This document shows positions 27,648 through 37,178 of a DNA stretch of 64,000 nucleotides, in pieces (position 1 is the stretch's first letter; each line of letters starts with the position of its first letter). The notes below the pieces were generated by a model. The model was not told the origin of the DNA, did no database searches, and saw nothing but the letters and a program-made list of their open reading frames with translations. The stretch comes from Pseudomonas brassicacearum (lineage in GTDB: Bacteria > Pseudomonadota > Gammaproteobacteria > Pseudomonadales > Pseudomonadaceae). Position numbers and translations under genes: made by a program. The DNA lies in the NCBI RefSeq assembly GCF_009601685.2, contig NZ_CP045701.2:3844001-3908000 (forward strand), given 5' to 3'.

Positions 27648-30191
27648 ATGGAACTGGCCAGCCTGATCGGACGCCTCAACCCGGACAACCGCCGCGCCCT
27701 GGAACGGGCCGCGCAACGCTGCATGCAGCGCAGCCACCACTATGTGGAAATCGAACACCTGCTGTTGGAATTGCTCGACATCGAGGGCGGTGACTTTGCC
27801 TGCCTGCTGCCACGTTTCGGTCTGGAGCGCGACGCGGTGGCGGTGGAAACCAACAAGGCCCTGGACCTGTTCAAGTCCGGCAGCACCCGCACGCCCGCCT
27901 TGTCGGCGCAAACCATCGGCCTCTTGGAAGACGCCGTGGTCCAGGCCAGCGTGCTGGGCCTGGACAGCATTCGCTCCGGGTTGCTGTTGCTGGCCCTGCT
28001 GGACCGTGATGAGCGCCGCAGCCTGCTGCTCAATAGCGCCTCGTCGTTGCTGCGCATTCCCCGCGATGCCCTGCGCACCCACCTATTGGAATGGACCGAA
28101 AGCTCCCGCGAGCATGTCGGTGGCGTGCGCCCGGCCAAACCCGGCGAGCCGCCCCAGAAACAGGACCCGGTGCTGGACCAGTACACCCAGGACTTGACCG
28201 CCGACGCCCGGGCCGGGCGCATCGATCCCATCGTCGGCCGCGACGGCGAAATCCGCCAGTGCATCGACATCCTGCTCCGGCGCCGGCAGAACAACCCGAT
28301 CCTGGTGGGCGCGCCAGGCGTCGGCAAGACGGCGGTGGTGGAAGGCCTGGCCCTGCGTATCGCCGCCGGGGATGTGCCGCCGTCGTTGCAGGAAGTCACC
28401 CTGCGCGTCCTCGACCTGGGCCTGTTGCAGGCCGGTGCCGGCGTCAAAGGTGAATTCGAACAACGCCTCAAAGGCGTGATCGACGCGGTACGCAGTGCCG
28501 AAAAACCGATCATCCTGTTCATCGACGAAGCCCACACGCTGATCGGCGCCGGCGGTGCGGAAGGCGGCAGCGACGCGGCCAACCTGCTCAAGCCGGCCCT
28601 GGCCCGGGGCGAACTGCGCACCCTGGCCGCCACCACCTGGCTGGAGTACAAAAAATATTTCGAGAAAGACCCGGCCCTGGCCCGCCGCTTCCAACTGGTG
28701 CAGGTCGAAGAACCGGACGAACTCACCGCCGTGGAAATGCTCCGCGGCGTGGCGAGCAAACTGGAACAGCACCACGGCGTGCAGGTGCTGGACGCGGCCA
28801 TCCACGAGGCGGTGAAGCTGTCCCACCGCTACATCTCCGGGCGCCAGTTGCCGGACAAAGCCATCAGCGTGCTCGACACCGCCTGCGCCCGGGTCGCCCT
28901 CGGCCAGCACGACGTGCCGCCGCCGCTGGAAAGCCTGCGCCATCGGCAGAACAGCCTCAAGGACGAGGTCGAACGCCTGCGCCGGGAACAGGCCACCGGG
29001 CTCGATCACCGCGAGCGCATCACCCTGCTCGAAGGCGAATCGACCAGCAACGTGCAAGCCATCCGCGAGCTGGAAACCCGCTGGGGCGAAGAGCGCGAAG
29101 CCGTGCGCGAATTGCTCGACACCCGCCGCGAACTGCTTGCCCTGAGCGAACGCGCCGACGGTGAAAAAGCCGACACCGAGATCGATAACCGCATCGACCA
29201 CCTGGCCGCCGAACTGCTGCGTCTGGAGGCGGGCCTGGATGCCATTCGCCAGGACGATCCGTTGGTGCCCGAACAGGTGGACAGCAAGACCGTCGCCGCG
29301 GTGATTGCCGGCTGGACCGGCATTCCGGTGGGCAAGATGCTCGCCGACGAAGCCCACGCCGTGCGCACCCTCGGCCAGCGCATGGGCCAGCGGGTCATGG
29401 GCCAGAGCACCGCGCTGAACACCATCGCCCAACGCCTGCAAGCCTACCGCGCCGGCCTCACCGACCCACAGAAACCGGTTGGCGTGTTCCTGCTGGTGGG
29501 CCCCACCGGCGTAGGCAAGACCGAAACCGCCTACGCCCTGGCCGACGCCTTGTACGGAGGTGAACGCAATCTGATCAGCATCAACCTCTCGGAGTACCAG
29601 GAAGCCCACACCGTCAGCCAACTCAAAGGCGCCCCACCCGGCTACGTCGGCTACGGCAGTGGCGGCGTGCTCACCGAAGCGGTGCGGCGCAAACCCTATT
29701 CGGTGGTGCTGCTGGATGAAATCGAAAAGGCCCACCCGGATGTGCTCGAAGCGTTCTACAACGTCTTCGACAAAGGCCTGATGGAGGACGGCACCGGCCT
29801 GGTGGTGGACTTCAAGAACACCGTGATGCTCGCCACCAGCAACGTCGGCGCCGAGCTGCTTTTGGACACACCGACCGCGCAACTGGGCAGCGACGCCTTC
29901 AACGAAGCCTTGCACAAGGTGCTGCTGCAAGCGTTCCGCCCGGCGTTTTTGGCGCGCATGACGGTGGTGGCGTATCGGCCACTGGACGAAGCGACGCTGG
30001 AGGGGATCGTGCTGGCGAAGCTGGAGAAATTGCGGGGGCGCTACAAGGCTGCGACCGGTAAGCAATTCGAGTTTGATGCGGGGATTGTTAAAGCAGTGCT
30101 CGCCAAGTGCAGCGCAGCCGGGGCGAGGGACGTCGAGAATGTGCTGATGACGCAGGTGACGGGAAAACTGGCGGAGTGGGTGTTGGAATGA
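27648..30191 (+). CDS. clpV: T6SS sheath-recycling AAA+ ATPase ClpV (TssH)
   Basis: 847 residues. An N-terminal double-Clp domain binds the contracted sheath. AAA domain 1 has Walker A GAPGVGKT and Walker B ILFIDEAH. A coiled middle region follows. AAA domain 2 has Walker A GPTGVGKT and VVLLDEIEKAH. It unfolds TssC to disassemble contracted sheaths. ATG 27648 is chosen; 25 extra residues of an upstream frame lie inside tssG. It closes the core block. Confidence 0.97.
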   Translation: MELASLIGRLNPDNRRALERAAQRCMQRSHHYVEIEHLLLELLDIEGGDFACLLPRFGLERDAVAVETNKALDLFKSGSTRTPALSAQTIGLLEDAVVQASVLGLDSIRSGLLLLALLDRDERRSLLLNSASSLLRIPRDALRTHLLEWTESSREHVGGVRPAKPGEPPQKQDPVLDQYTQDLTADARAGRIDPIVGRDGEIRQCIDILLRRRQNNPILVGAPGVGKTAVVEGLALRIAAGDVPPSLQEVTLRVLDLGLLQAGAGVKGEFEQRLKGVIDAVRSAEKPIILFIDEAHTLIGAGGAEGGSDAANLLKPALARGELRTLAATTWLEYKKYFEKDPALARRFQLVQVEEPDELTAVEMLRGVASKLEQHHGVQVLDAAIHEAVKLSHRYISGRQLPDKAISVLDTACARVALGQHDVPPPLESLRHRQNSLKDEVERLRREQATGLDHRERITLLEGESTSNVQAIRELETRWGEEREAVRELLDTRRELLALSERADGEKADTEIDNRIDHLAAELLRLEAGLDAIRQDDPLVPEQVDSKTVAAVIAGWTGIPVGKMLADEAHAVRTLGQRMGQRVMGQSTALNTIAQRLQAYRAGLTDPQKPVGVFLLVGPTGVGKTETAYALADALYGGERNLISINLSEYQEAHTVSQLKGAPPGYVGYGSGGVLTEAVRRKPYSVVLLDEIEKAHPDVLEAFYNVFDKGLMEDGTGLVVDFKNTVMLATSNVGAELLLDTPTAQLGSDAFNEALHKVLLQAFRPAFLARMTVVAYRPLDEATLEGIVLAKLEKLRGRYKAATGKQFEFDAGIVKAVLAKCSAAGARDVENVLMTQVTGKLAEWVLE

Positions 30192-30235
30192 TTTCCCATG
30201 AGTACGCAACCCAATCGATCAACGAGGTTTATTAA

Positions 30236-30718
30236 ATGTCTGCGATAACCGTTTGGAGCTGTATCCAGTCGTACCGTACGAGCAAGGCTCAGGAATTGGA
30301 TCGAATCTTCATATCGCATCATAAAATAATTGAATGCCTGGAAGGCTATGGCGGAAAAGATGAGTACCACGGTCATGAATCAGGCCCCGCAGGTGGGCCG
30401 GAATCCCCCGCGGCAACTATCAACCTGGACAAGGCGATTGCCTATCTGGAGCGGAACAAGCCAACGATTGCCCAGGAAGAAAAGAAAACCAAGAGCATGA
30501 ATCATCTCCAAAAGAAGAGCCTGAGCCAGACCGATACCCTGATCCAGATAATCAATGACAACGACAATCTTGGTGCAATCCCCACCTTACTGCATAGCAA
30601 AGCGACTGAGCTCAAAACCACACAGCCCTGGTATGACATCCGGTTGGTCTGGGGGGCATTTGAAGTCAAATATCGCAAAAAAAAAGGTAAAGACCCCCAA
30701 AAAACCAATTACAAATGA
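30236..30718 (+). CDS. Unrecognised A+T-rich gene between clpV and vgrG
   Basis: 160 residues, start supported by GAGG eight bases upstream. I recognise no domain. It is hydrophilic and lysine-rich at the end (EVKYRKKKGKDPQ), with no signal peptide or membrane segment. Base composition is clearly lower in G+C than the flanking T6SS genes, suggesting later acquisition. Position just upstream of vgrG, where cargo, adaptor and immunity genes often lie, makes a T6SS accessory role possible, but nothing in the sequence proves it. Confidence 0.7.
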   Translation: MSAITVWSCIQSYRTSKAQELDRIFISHHKIIECLEGYGGKDEYHGHESGPAGGPESPAATINLDKAIAYLERNKPTIAQEEKKTKSMNHLQKKSLSQTDTLIQIINDNDNLGAIPTLLHSKATELKTTQPWYDIRLVWGAFEVKYRKKKGKDPQKTNYK

Positions 30719-30727
30719 GGATGTTCA

Positions 30728-32737
30728 ATGCCCCGCGCCACCGACAGCAATACCACCCTATCCCTCACCGCGACTGCGCTGTCGGCGCTGTACCCTGAGT
30801 CGCTGTCCGGCGAAGAACGCCTCAACGCCTTGGGCTCGCACATGCTCAACGGCATCAACGACGGCGCTTCGCTGGACCTCACGACGGCCGTCGCCAGCCA
30901 CGTGACCGCCACGCTGCACAAGGACGCCTTGCTGCGCCCGCTGGATTGGCTGGTGGCCGAGATCCGCCAGCTCCCGGCTGACGCCACGGCCGAGCGCTAT
31001 CAACTCCTGCTGCGTCCCTGGCTTTGGTGGCTGAGCCTGGCCAGCAACAACCGCGTGTTCCAGAACCTTGTCACGTCGGACATCGTCACCACGATTTTCA
31101 AGGCCCATGGTTTCACCGACTTCCAGCTCAAACTCACCGCCAGCTACACCCCGCGCGAATACTGCGTGCAATACGGCGAAACCGACCTGGCCTTCGTCTC
31201 GCGCCTGCTGGAAGAAGACGGGATCTTCTGGTTCTTCACCCACGAGCAAGGCACCCACACGCTGGTCCTTGCCGACAGCAACGACGCCTTCGCGCCCATC
31301 CCCAACGGGCCGACGGTGAATTATCTCGGGCAGAAAATCGGCGAACGGGAACTGCACGGCATCCGCTCCGGCCAAGTGTGCCTGCAAGCGGTCGCCGGGG
31401 TTTACCAGGCCACCGACTATGAATTCACCACGCCGACGACCTCGCTCTACAGCCAGGCCGAAGCTGTGGCCGGACCAAGCTCGATGTACGAACATCCGGG
31501 CGGCTATACCGCCAAGGCCCAGGGCGATGCGTTGACCAAACAGCGGGTGGACGGCCTGCGCAGCCAGGAGAGACGCTTCGTCGGCGAAAGCGACTGCCGC
31601 TGGCTGGTGCCGGGGTATTGGTTCACCCTCGCCGGCCATGAAGACACGACGCTGAATATCGATTGGGTGGTGACCTCGGTCAGCCACGAAGCCAGCCACG
31701 ACAGCTATCGCAACCGCTTCGAAGCAATTCCCAAGGCCACGGTCTATCGACCGCCCCGCGTCACGGCAAAACCGCGCATGCACACCCAGACGGCGCTGGT
31801 GGTGGGCAAGGCCGGCGAAGAAATCTGGACCGATGAATACGGGCGGGTCAAGTTGCAGTTTCCCTGGGACCGCACCGGCAAGAACGACGAGAGCTCATCC
31901 TGTTGGGTCCGCGTGGTCTTGCCCTGGAGCGGCAAAGGCTTTGGCATGCAGTTCGTGCCGCGCATCGGCCAGGAAGTCATCGTGACCTTCATCGACGGCG
32001 ACCCGGACCGTCCCTTGGTCACCGGCTGCGTCTACAACGGCGACAATGCCCTGCCCTATGCGCTGCCGGCGAACCAGACCCAGTCCGGGATCAAGACCAA
32101 CTCGTCCAAGGGCGGTGGCGGTTTCAACGAGTTGCGTTTCGAAGACAAGAAGGACGCCGAAGAGGTGTTTCTCCAGGCCCAGAAAGACTTCAACATCAAC
32201 GTGCTCAACGACACCACCGCCACCGTCGGCCACGACGAAACCCTCACGGTACAGAACGCTCGCACCCGCACGGTGAAGGATGGCGACGAAACCGTGACCC
32301 TGGAGAAAGGCAAGCGCAGCGTGACCATCCAGACCGGCAGCGACAGCCTCGACGTGAAGGACACCCGCACCGTCACCGTGGGCTCGGACCAGACCCACAG
32401 CACCGGCGGTAACTACGAGCACAAGGTCACTGGCAATTACAGCCTGACAGTGGACGGCAACCTGACTATCAAGGTCAGTGGCACCCTGACCCTGCAAAGC
32501 GGCGACAGCTTCGCGATCAAGAGCGGCGCAGACCTGGCCGCCCAGGCCAGCACATCCATCAGCCAGAAAGCCGGCACGGCCCTGAGCAACCAGGCCGGTA
32601 CGTCGCTGGAAAACAAGGCCGGCACCACCCTGACCAACGATGCCGGCATCAGCCTGATGAACAAGGCCGCCGCCGAACAGACCGTGGACGGCGGCGGCAT
32701 GCTGACCATCAAGGGCGGCCTGGTGAAGGTCAACTGA
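30728..32737 (+). CDS. vgrG: Type VI secretion spike protein VgrG
   Basis: 669 residues. The gp27-like half contains YTPREYCVQYGETDLAFVSR and EEDGIFWFFTHE. The gp5-like OB fold contains GRVKLQFPWDR and SSSCWVRVVLPWSGKGFGMQ, and GDPDRPLVTGCVYN follows. The C-terminal beta-helix needle includes an 8-residue repeat (SQKAGTAL, SNQAGTSL, ENKAGTTL, TNDAGISL; about 611-646). There is no added enzymatic C-terminal domain, so effectors must load through the PAAR-like tip or Hcp. It starts nine bases after the preceding gene. Confidence 0.96.
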   Translation: MPRATDSNTTLSLTATALSALYPESLSGEERLNALGSHMLNGINDGASLDLTTAVASHVTATLHKDALLRPLDWLVAEIRQLPADATAERYQLLLRPWLWWLSLASNNRVFQNLVTSDIVTTIFKAHGFTDFQLKLTASYTPREYCVQYGETDLAFVSRLLEEDGIFWFFTHEQGTHTLVLADSNDAFAPIPNGPTVNYLGQKIGERELHGIRSGQVCLQAVAGVYQATDYEFTTPTTSLYSQAEAVAGPSSMYEHPGGYTAKAQGDALTKQRVDGLRSQERRFVGESDCRWLVPGYWFTLAGHEDTTLNIDWVVTSVSHEASHDSYRNRFEAIPKATVYRPPRVTAKPRMHTQTALVVGKAGEEIWTDEYGRVKLQFPWDRTGKNDESSSCWVRVVLPWSGKGFGMQFVPRIGQEVIVTFIDGDPDRPLVTGCVYNGDNALPYALPANQTQSGIKTNSSKGGGGFNELRFEDKKDAEEVFLQAQKDFNINVLNDTTATVGHDETLTVQNARTRTVKDGDETVTLEKGKRSVTIQTGSDSLDVKDTRTVTVGSDQTHSTGGNYEHKVTGNYSLTVDGNLTIKVSGTLTLQSGDSFAIKSGADLAAQASTSISQKAGTALSNQAGTSLENKAGTTLTNDAGISLMNKAAAEQTVDGGGMLTIKGGLVKVN

Positions 32738-32750
32738 CAGGAGCCGATCG

Positions 32751-33293
32751 ATGGCCTCGAAAAAACTCGACCTGGAGCGTGGCGACAGCCAACTGAGCGG
32801 GCAACTGGTCGACGGCCAGCTCGACGGTCCGCTGCAGATCCAAGAAGCGCAACGCCCGCAAGCAACACTCAACTACAACCAAGGTGAACTGCAAGGCACC
32901 AGCACCCTGTATCACCCCAATGGCAAGGTCTCGGCGGTACTGCCATTCGTGAAAGGCAAATTGCAAGGTGTGGCGAGCTTCTACGCGGCCGAAGGTGGGT
33001 TGCAACGCCAGGCCACCTATCGTCGCGGGCTGCTGCACGGCGAAGCGAACAATTATTTTCCCGACGGGCAACTGGCCGAGGCCGAGTTCTATCGCGACGG
33101 CGTGCGCGATGGCCGCTATCGTCGCCTGCACCCCAACGGCAACCCGGCGGTCGAAGCCCGCTACCTCAACGGCCAACTGCTGGAACCGGCCCATGCCTAC
33201 GCTGAAGATGGCCGGCCACTGGACGCCGAGGGCAAACCGATCTCCCGGGTGCGCTGGTGGTTCAGGCGCTGGAATGATCCGACAACGGTGTAA
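32751..33293 (+). CDS. MORN-repeat (YwqK-like) protein beside vgrG
   Basis: 180 residues made of about five 22-24-residue MORN/YwqK-type repeats, e.g. TSTLYHPNGKVSAVLPFVKG, EANNYFPDGQLAEAEFYRDG and GRYRRLHPNGNPAVEARYLN. Members are sometimes annotated as antitoxins and occur beside vgrG/PAAR genes. It starts 13 bases after vgrG, so it is co-transcribed. Its stop abuts the stop of the convergent PAAR-like gene with no gap. Immunity or adaptor function is inference; no signal peptide is seen. Confidence 0.82.
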   Translation: MASKKLDLERGDSQLSGQLVDGQLDGPLQIQEAQRPQATLNYNQGELQGTSTLYHPNGKVSAVLPFVKGKLQGVASFYAAEGGLQRQATYRRGLLHGEANNYFPDGQLAEAEFYRDGVRDGRYRRLHPNGNPAVEARYLNGQLLEPAHAYAEDGRPLDAEGKPISRVRWWFRRWNDPTTV

Positions 33294-33689
33294 TCAGGGA
33301 ATCAACATCTGCACCTGCCCCGGCACAACGATCTTGATCACCCCGGCCCAGGTGCACATCAAGGTGCTGTTGGCATCGATGGCCGGCATGTTGCCCAGCA
33401 ACAGGGTCGGCGCGCCGCCGGGGATCCATGGGGCCGCGGTGGCCGGGATGCACGGCATGGGGGTCAGCACGCCGAGCGCCGCAGCGGTGGCGGCGGCCAC
33501 GGTCGGGTTCGCCAGGCTCATGCACATGCCGAACGTGGTGATGTTCACCAGCGGGATGTGATCCATGATGTTCGCCGCCGGCATCCCCCCGGTCAGCAGG
33601 CGATTGACCGGCAGCACATTGAGCACCGCCGGGGCGGCGCCGAAGCTGCATTGCAAGGTCGCGGTGCCACAGACTTGCGGACATCCCAT
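33294..33689 (-). CDS. PAAR-like (DUF4280-type) spike-tip protein
   Basis: 131 residues, Pro/Ala/Cys-rich. It begins MGCPQVCGTATLQCSFGAAP and contains GMPAANIMDHIPLVNITTFG and PGGAPTLLLGNMPAIDANST, the layout of DUF4280 proteins, which resemble PAAR tips. It would cap VgrG and carry cargo. ATG 33689 follows AGGAG. It is on the opposite strand from vgrG yet directly adjacent, so it is separately transcribed. No C-terminal toxin extension is present. Confidence 0.8.
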   Translation of the reverse strand: MGCPQVCGTATLQCSFGAAPAVLNVLPVNRLLTGGMPAANIMDHIPLVNITTFGMCMSLANPTVAAATAAALGVLTPMPCIPATAAPWIPGGAPTLLLGNMPAIDANSTLMCTWAGVIKIVVPGQVQMLIP

Positions 33690-33888
33690 CGTGGTTGCTC
33701 CTTTGAAGCGACAGACTCTGAGAAACCTTAGCTCGCCCCTACCCGACGCGCACGCCGCCATGCATCAAGCCCGCTGATTATCCAGCAACACGCTAACCTA
33801 TAAGACCCTGGCGTGCTTGTGACGCCTCCCGCGCGCCATTAGATTAGCCAATGATCGATGGCCTCCAAAATAAGCAGAAGGGATAAGC

Positions 33889-34956
33889 ATGGCGTTTACT
33901 GATCAGTCCACCCGCGTGCGCGACGGTGAAGAACTCGATGCCAACGTGATCGACCCGTACCTCAAGGCCCACATTCCCGGCCTGACCGGCGTGCCGCAGA
34001 TCAGCCAGTTTCCCGGTGGCGCGTCGAACCTGACCTACCTGCTGGAATACCCCGAGCAGGAATTCGTCCTGCGTCGTCCGCCGTTCGGCCATAAAGCCAA
34101 GTCCGCCCATGACATGGGTCGTGAGTTCCGCATCCTCAATCAATTGCGCGAAGGTTTCCCGTACTGCCCCAAAGCCTACGTGCACTGCACCGACGAGTCG
34201 GTGATGGGCGCCGAGTTCTATGTGATGGAACGGGTCAAAGGCATCATCCTGCGCTCCGAGCTGCCGCCGGAACTGGGTTTCGACGCCGCCCGCACCGAAG
34301 CACTGTGCAAGAGCTTCATCGACCGGCTCGTCGAGCTGCACCGCGTCGACTACAACGCTTGCGGCCTGGCCGACCTCGGCAAGCCCGAAGGCTACGTGGC
34401 CCGGCAGATCCGCGGCTGGAGTGACCGCTACGAAAAAGCCCTGACGCCCGATGCGCCGAAGTGGGAAGCGGTCAAGGCCTGGCTCAACGACAAGATGCCG
34501 GCCGACCACCCCACTTCGAGCATCGTGCACAACGACTACCGCTTCGACAACGTGATCCTCGACCCGCAGAACCCGATGCAGATCATCGGCGTGCTGGACT
34601 GGGAACTGACTACCCTCGGCGATCCGTTGATGGATCTGGGCAACAGCCTCGCCTACTGGATCGAAGCCGCAGACCCGGCCCCCGTCCAACTGATGCGCCG
34701 CCAGCCAAGCCATGCCCCCGGCATGCTGACCCGCCGCGAGTTCGTCGATTACTACGCCGAGCGCGCCGGGATCCGCATCGACAACTTCGACTTCTATTAC
34801 ACCTACGGCCTGTTCCGCCTGGCCGGCATCGTCCAGCAGATCTACTACCGCTTCTTCCACGGCCAGACCCAGGACAAACGCTTCGCGCAGTTCGTTTCGA
34901 TGAACAAACTGCTGGAGCAGATGAGCCTGCAGGTCATCGGCAAATCCACGCTCTGA
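33889..34956 (+). CDS. APH-family phosphotransferase (ACAD10/11-like)
   Basis: 355 residues with a kinase-like fold: N-lobe GGASNLTYLLEYPEQEFVLR, catalytic loop VHNDYRFDNVILD, and metal-binding GVLDWELTTLGDPLMDLGN. These resemble proteins fused to or neighbouring acyl-CoA dehydrogenases, which phosphorylate hydroxyacyl-CoA or similar small molecules rather than antibiotics. The SDR gene follows 24 bases later, so a two-step lipid or hydroxyacid pathway is plausible. Confidence 0.88.
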   Translation: MAFTDQSTRVRDGEELDANVIDPYLKAHIPGLTGVPQISQFPGGASNLTYLLEYPEQEFVLRRPPFGHKAKSAHDMGREFRILNQLREGFPYCPKAYVHCTDESVMGAEFYVMERVKGIILRSELPPELGFDAARTEALCKSFIDRLVELHRVDYNACGLADLGKPEGYVARQIRGWSDRYEKALTPDAPKWEAVKAWLNDKMPADHPTSSIVHNDYRFDNVILDPQNPMQIIGVLDWELTTLGDPLMDLGNSLAYWIEAADPAPVQLMRRQPSHAPGMLTRREFVDYYAERAGIRIDNFDFYYTYGLFRLAGIVQQIYYRFFHGQTQDKRFAQFVSMNKLLEQMSLQVIGKSTL

Positions 34957-34980
34957 GCGCACCTATAACAAGGAAACAGC

Positions 34981-35748
34981 ATGTCCAAGACCCAGTTGTT
35001 CGACCTCGACGGTAAAATCGCTTTCGTTTCCGGCGCCAGCCGCGGCATCGGCGAAGCCATCGCCAAACTGTTGGCCCAGCAAGGCGCCCATGTGATCGTG
35101 TCCAGCCGCAAGCTCGACGGTTGCCAGCACGTGGCCGACGCCATCATCGCCGCTGGCGGCAAGGCCACCGCCATCGCCTGCCACATCGGTGAAATGGAGC
35201 AGATCAGCCAGGTCTTCGCCAACATCCGCGAACAGTTCGGGCGCCTGGACATCCTGGTCAACAACGCCGCCACCAACCCGCAATTCTGCAACGTGCTGGA
35301 CACCGACCTGGGCGCGTTCCAGAAAACCGTGGACGTGAACATCCGCGGCTATTTCTTCATGTCGGTGGAAGCCGGCAAGCTGATGCGCGAGAACGGCGGC
35401 GGCAGCATCATCAACGTGGCGTCGATCAACGGCATCTCGCCGGGAATCTTCCAGGGCATCTACTCGGTGACCAAGGCCGCGGTGATCAACATGACCAAGG
35501 TCTTCGCCAAGGAATGCGCGCAGTTCGGCATCCGCTGCAACGCCCTGTTGCCGGGCCTGACCGACACCAAGTTCGCTTCGGCACTGGTCAAGAACGACGC
35601 CATCCTGAAGACCGCCCTGGCGCAGATCCCCCTCAAGCGCGTGGCCGACCCGAGCGAAATGGCCGGCGCGGTGTTGTACCTGGCCAGCGATGCGTCGAGC
35701 TACACCACGGGTGTGGCGTTGAATGTCGATGGTGGGTTCCTGTCCTGA
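34981..35748 (+). CDS. Short-chain dehydrogenase/reductase
   Basis: 255 residues of classical SDR. The cofactor loop is SGASRGIGEA, followed by the NNAA motif (LVNNAATNP), the catalytic YSVTKAA preceded by a Ser in VASINGIS, and C-terminal SSYTTGVALNVDGGF. It probably uses NAD(P) on a hydroxyacyl or alcohol substrate. It is in an apparent operon with the phosphotransferase upstream. Confidence 0.92.
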   Translation: MSKTQLFDLDGKIAFVSGASRGIGEAIAKLLAQQGAHVIVSSRKLDGCQHVADAIIAAGGKATAIACHIGEMEQISQVFANIREQFGRLDILVNNAATNPQFCNVLDTDLGAFQKTVDVNIRGYFFMSVEAGKLMRENGGGSIINVASINGISPGIFQGIYSVTKAAVINMTKVFAKECAQFGIRCNALLPGLTDTKFASALVKNDAILKTALAQIPLKRVADPSEMAGAVLYLASDASSYTTGVALNVDGGFLS

Positions 35749-35793
35749 TCACGACATTCATCCTGTGGGATGATCTGCAGTGACAACACAAAT

Positions 35794-35836
35794 GAATATT
35801 TATTCCAACATTTGCAATTAGCGAATATTTATTCCA
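35794..35836 (+). promoter_or_regulatory. Twin GAATATTTATTCCA sites upstream of the dehydrogenase
   Basis: A 14-base direct repeat at 35794-35807 and 35823-35836, 29 bases apart. Read on the other strand each is TGGAATAAATATTC, i.e. GGAA-N6-TTC, one base short of the GGAA-N6-TTCC operator known for IolR (RpiR family) in rhizobia. They lie just upstream of the Gfo/Idh/MocA gene and resemble the palindrome at 62664. Confidence 0.5.
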
Positions 35837-35879
35837 TAAAGAGTCCTTCTGAAAACAATAATTCAAAGGGCTCTTTCTC

Positions 35880-36995
35880 ATGCGTGAACTCGGCATCGGT
35901 CTGATTGGCACCGGCTTCATGGGCCGTGCCCATGCCTTGGCGTTCCACAACGCCAAGGCGGTGTTCGACCTCCCCCTGAACCTGAAACTGGCGGCCCTGG
36001 CCGACGCCGATCCGCAGCGTGCCCGGCAATGCGCCCACAGTTGGGGGTTCGAAACGGCCCACAGCGACTGGCAACAACTGATCGACGACCCGAAGGTCAA
36101 CCTGATCGCCATCACCACGCCCAACCACCTGCACTTTCCCATGGCCATGGCGGCGCTGGCGGCGGGCAAGCCAGTCTATTGTGAAAAGCCCCTGGCGGTT
36201 TCCCTGGAACAGGCCGAGCAGATGCGCCAGGCGGCCAAGGCGGCCGGGGTGGTGACGCGGGTCGGCTACAACTACCAGCACAACCCGATCATCCAACGAG
36301 CGCGGGACATGATCCAGCGCGGCGAACTGGGGCAGATCATCAGTTTCCAGGGCGAGTTCAGCGAAGACTTCATGGCCGACCCGGCCTCGCCATGGTCATG
36401 GCGCTGTGAAGCGGCCCACGCCGGTGGCGCACTGGCGGACCTGGGCAGCCACTTGCTGGCCATGGCCCGGCACCTATTGGGCGATGTCGAGGCGGTGTGC
36501 GCCGACAGCCAGACCGTGCACCACCAACGCCCTGCCAACGCCGGCAATGCCGAACAACGCGCCATCGCGGTGGATGACCAGGTCCATGCGCTGCTGCGTT
36601 TCGCCAACGGCGCCCGGGGCACGGTGAGCAGCAGTTGGCTCAAGCACGGCTACAAGAACCACCTGAGCTTCGAGATCAGCGGCACCCTCGGCACCCTGGC
36701 ATTCGATCAGGAACGGCTGAATGAACTGCGCCTGTGTCGCGGCGGCCAGGCAGGTTTCCAGCGCCTGCTGGCCGGTCCGGATCTGCCGGGTTATGCCGCG
36801 TTCAGCCCGGCGGCCGGGCACCAGTTGGGGTACAACGAGTTGAAGACTTTGGAAGTGCATGAACTGGTGATGACGCTTGCCGGCGAAGGCGGCAGCGGGA
36901 CGGATTTTGAAGAGGCCTGGGAAGTGGAGCGGCTGGCGGCGGCGATTCGTGTGGCGGCGCGGGAGGAGCGTTGGGTGAAGGTCAGCGAGCTATAA
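35880..36995 (+). CDS. Gfo/Idh/MocA-family dehydrogenase
   Basis: 371 residues. The N-terminal Rossmann fold begins IGLIGTGFMGRAHALAFH and has the family motif CEKPLAVS. The C-terminal domain has the substrate-site GGALADLGSHLLAMA. These enzymes oxidise or reduce cyclitols and sugars with NAD(P). Given the IolR-like sites upstream and the inositol-type cluster near 60 kb, an inositol or inositol-derivative dehydrogenase is a reasonable guess. Confidence 0.9.
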   Translation: MRELGIGLIGTGFMGRAHALAFHNAKAVFDLPLNLKLAALADADPQRARQCAHSWGFETAHSDWQQLIDDPKVNLIAITTPNHLHFPMAMAALAAGKPVYCEKPLAVSLEQAEQMRQAAKAAGVVTRVGYNYQHNPIIQRARDMIQRGELGQIISFQGEFSEDFMADPASPWSWRCEAAHAGGALADLGSHLLAMARHLLGDVEAVCADSQTVHHQRPANAGNAEQRAIAVDDQVHALLRFANGARGTVSSSWLKHGYKNHLSFEISGTLGTLAFDQERLNELRLCRGGQAGFQRLLAGPDLPGYAAFSPAAGHQLGYNELKTLEVHELVMTLAGEGGSGTDFEEAWEVERLAAAIRVAAREERWVKVSEL

Positions 36996-37047
36996 GCGCT
37001 CATTTGTGCCCATTTTGTGAACCCGTGTGGAAGGGGATTTATTCCCA

Positions 37048-37138
37048 TCTGTGGGAGCAAGGCTTGCCCGCGATGAAGATGACACGGTCTCCCTGGGAGC
37101 CGAGGCGCCTGCATCGCGATCAAGCTTTGCTCCCACGC
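37048..37138. repeat. REP pair
   Basis: TCTGTGGGAGCAAGGCTTGC and the inverted ATCAAGCTTTGCTCCCAC enclose about 45 bases, between convergent genes. Nearly the same sequence as at 7473. Confidence 0.87.
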
Positions 37139-37178
37139 AGCGCGGATAAATCCCCTCGCCACAGCGGTGTGTCCAACT

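Noticed and set aside
28083-30209. A 708-codon frame antisense to clpV
   Set aside because: Codon-bias shadow of clpV; no family features.
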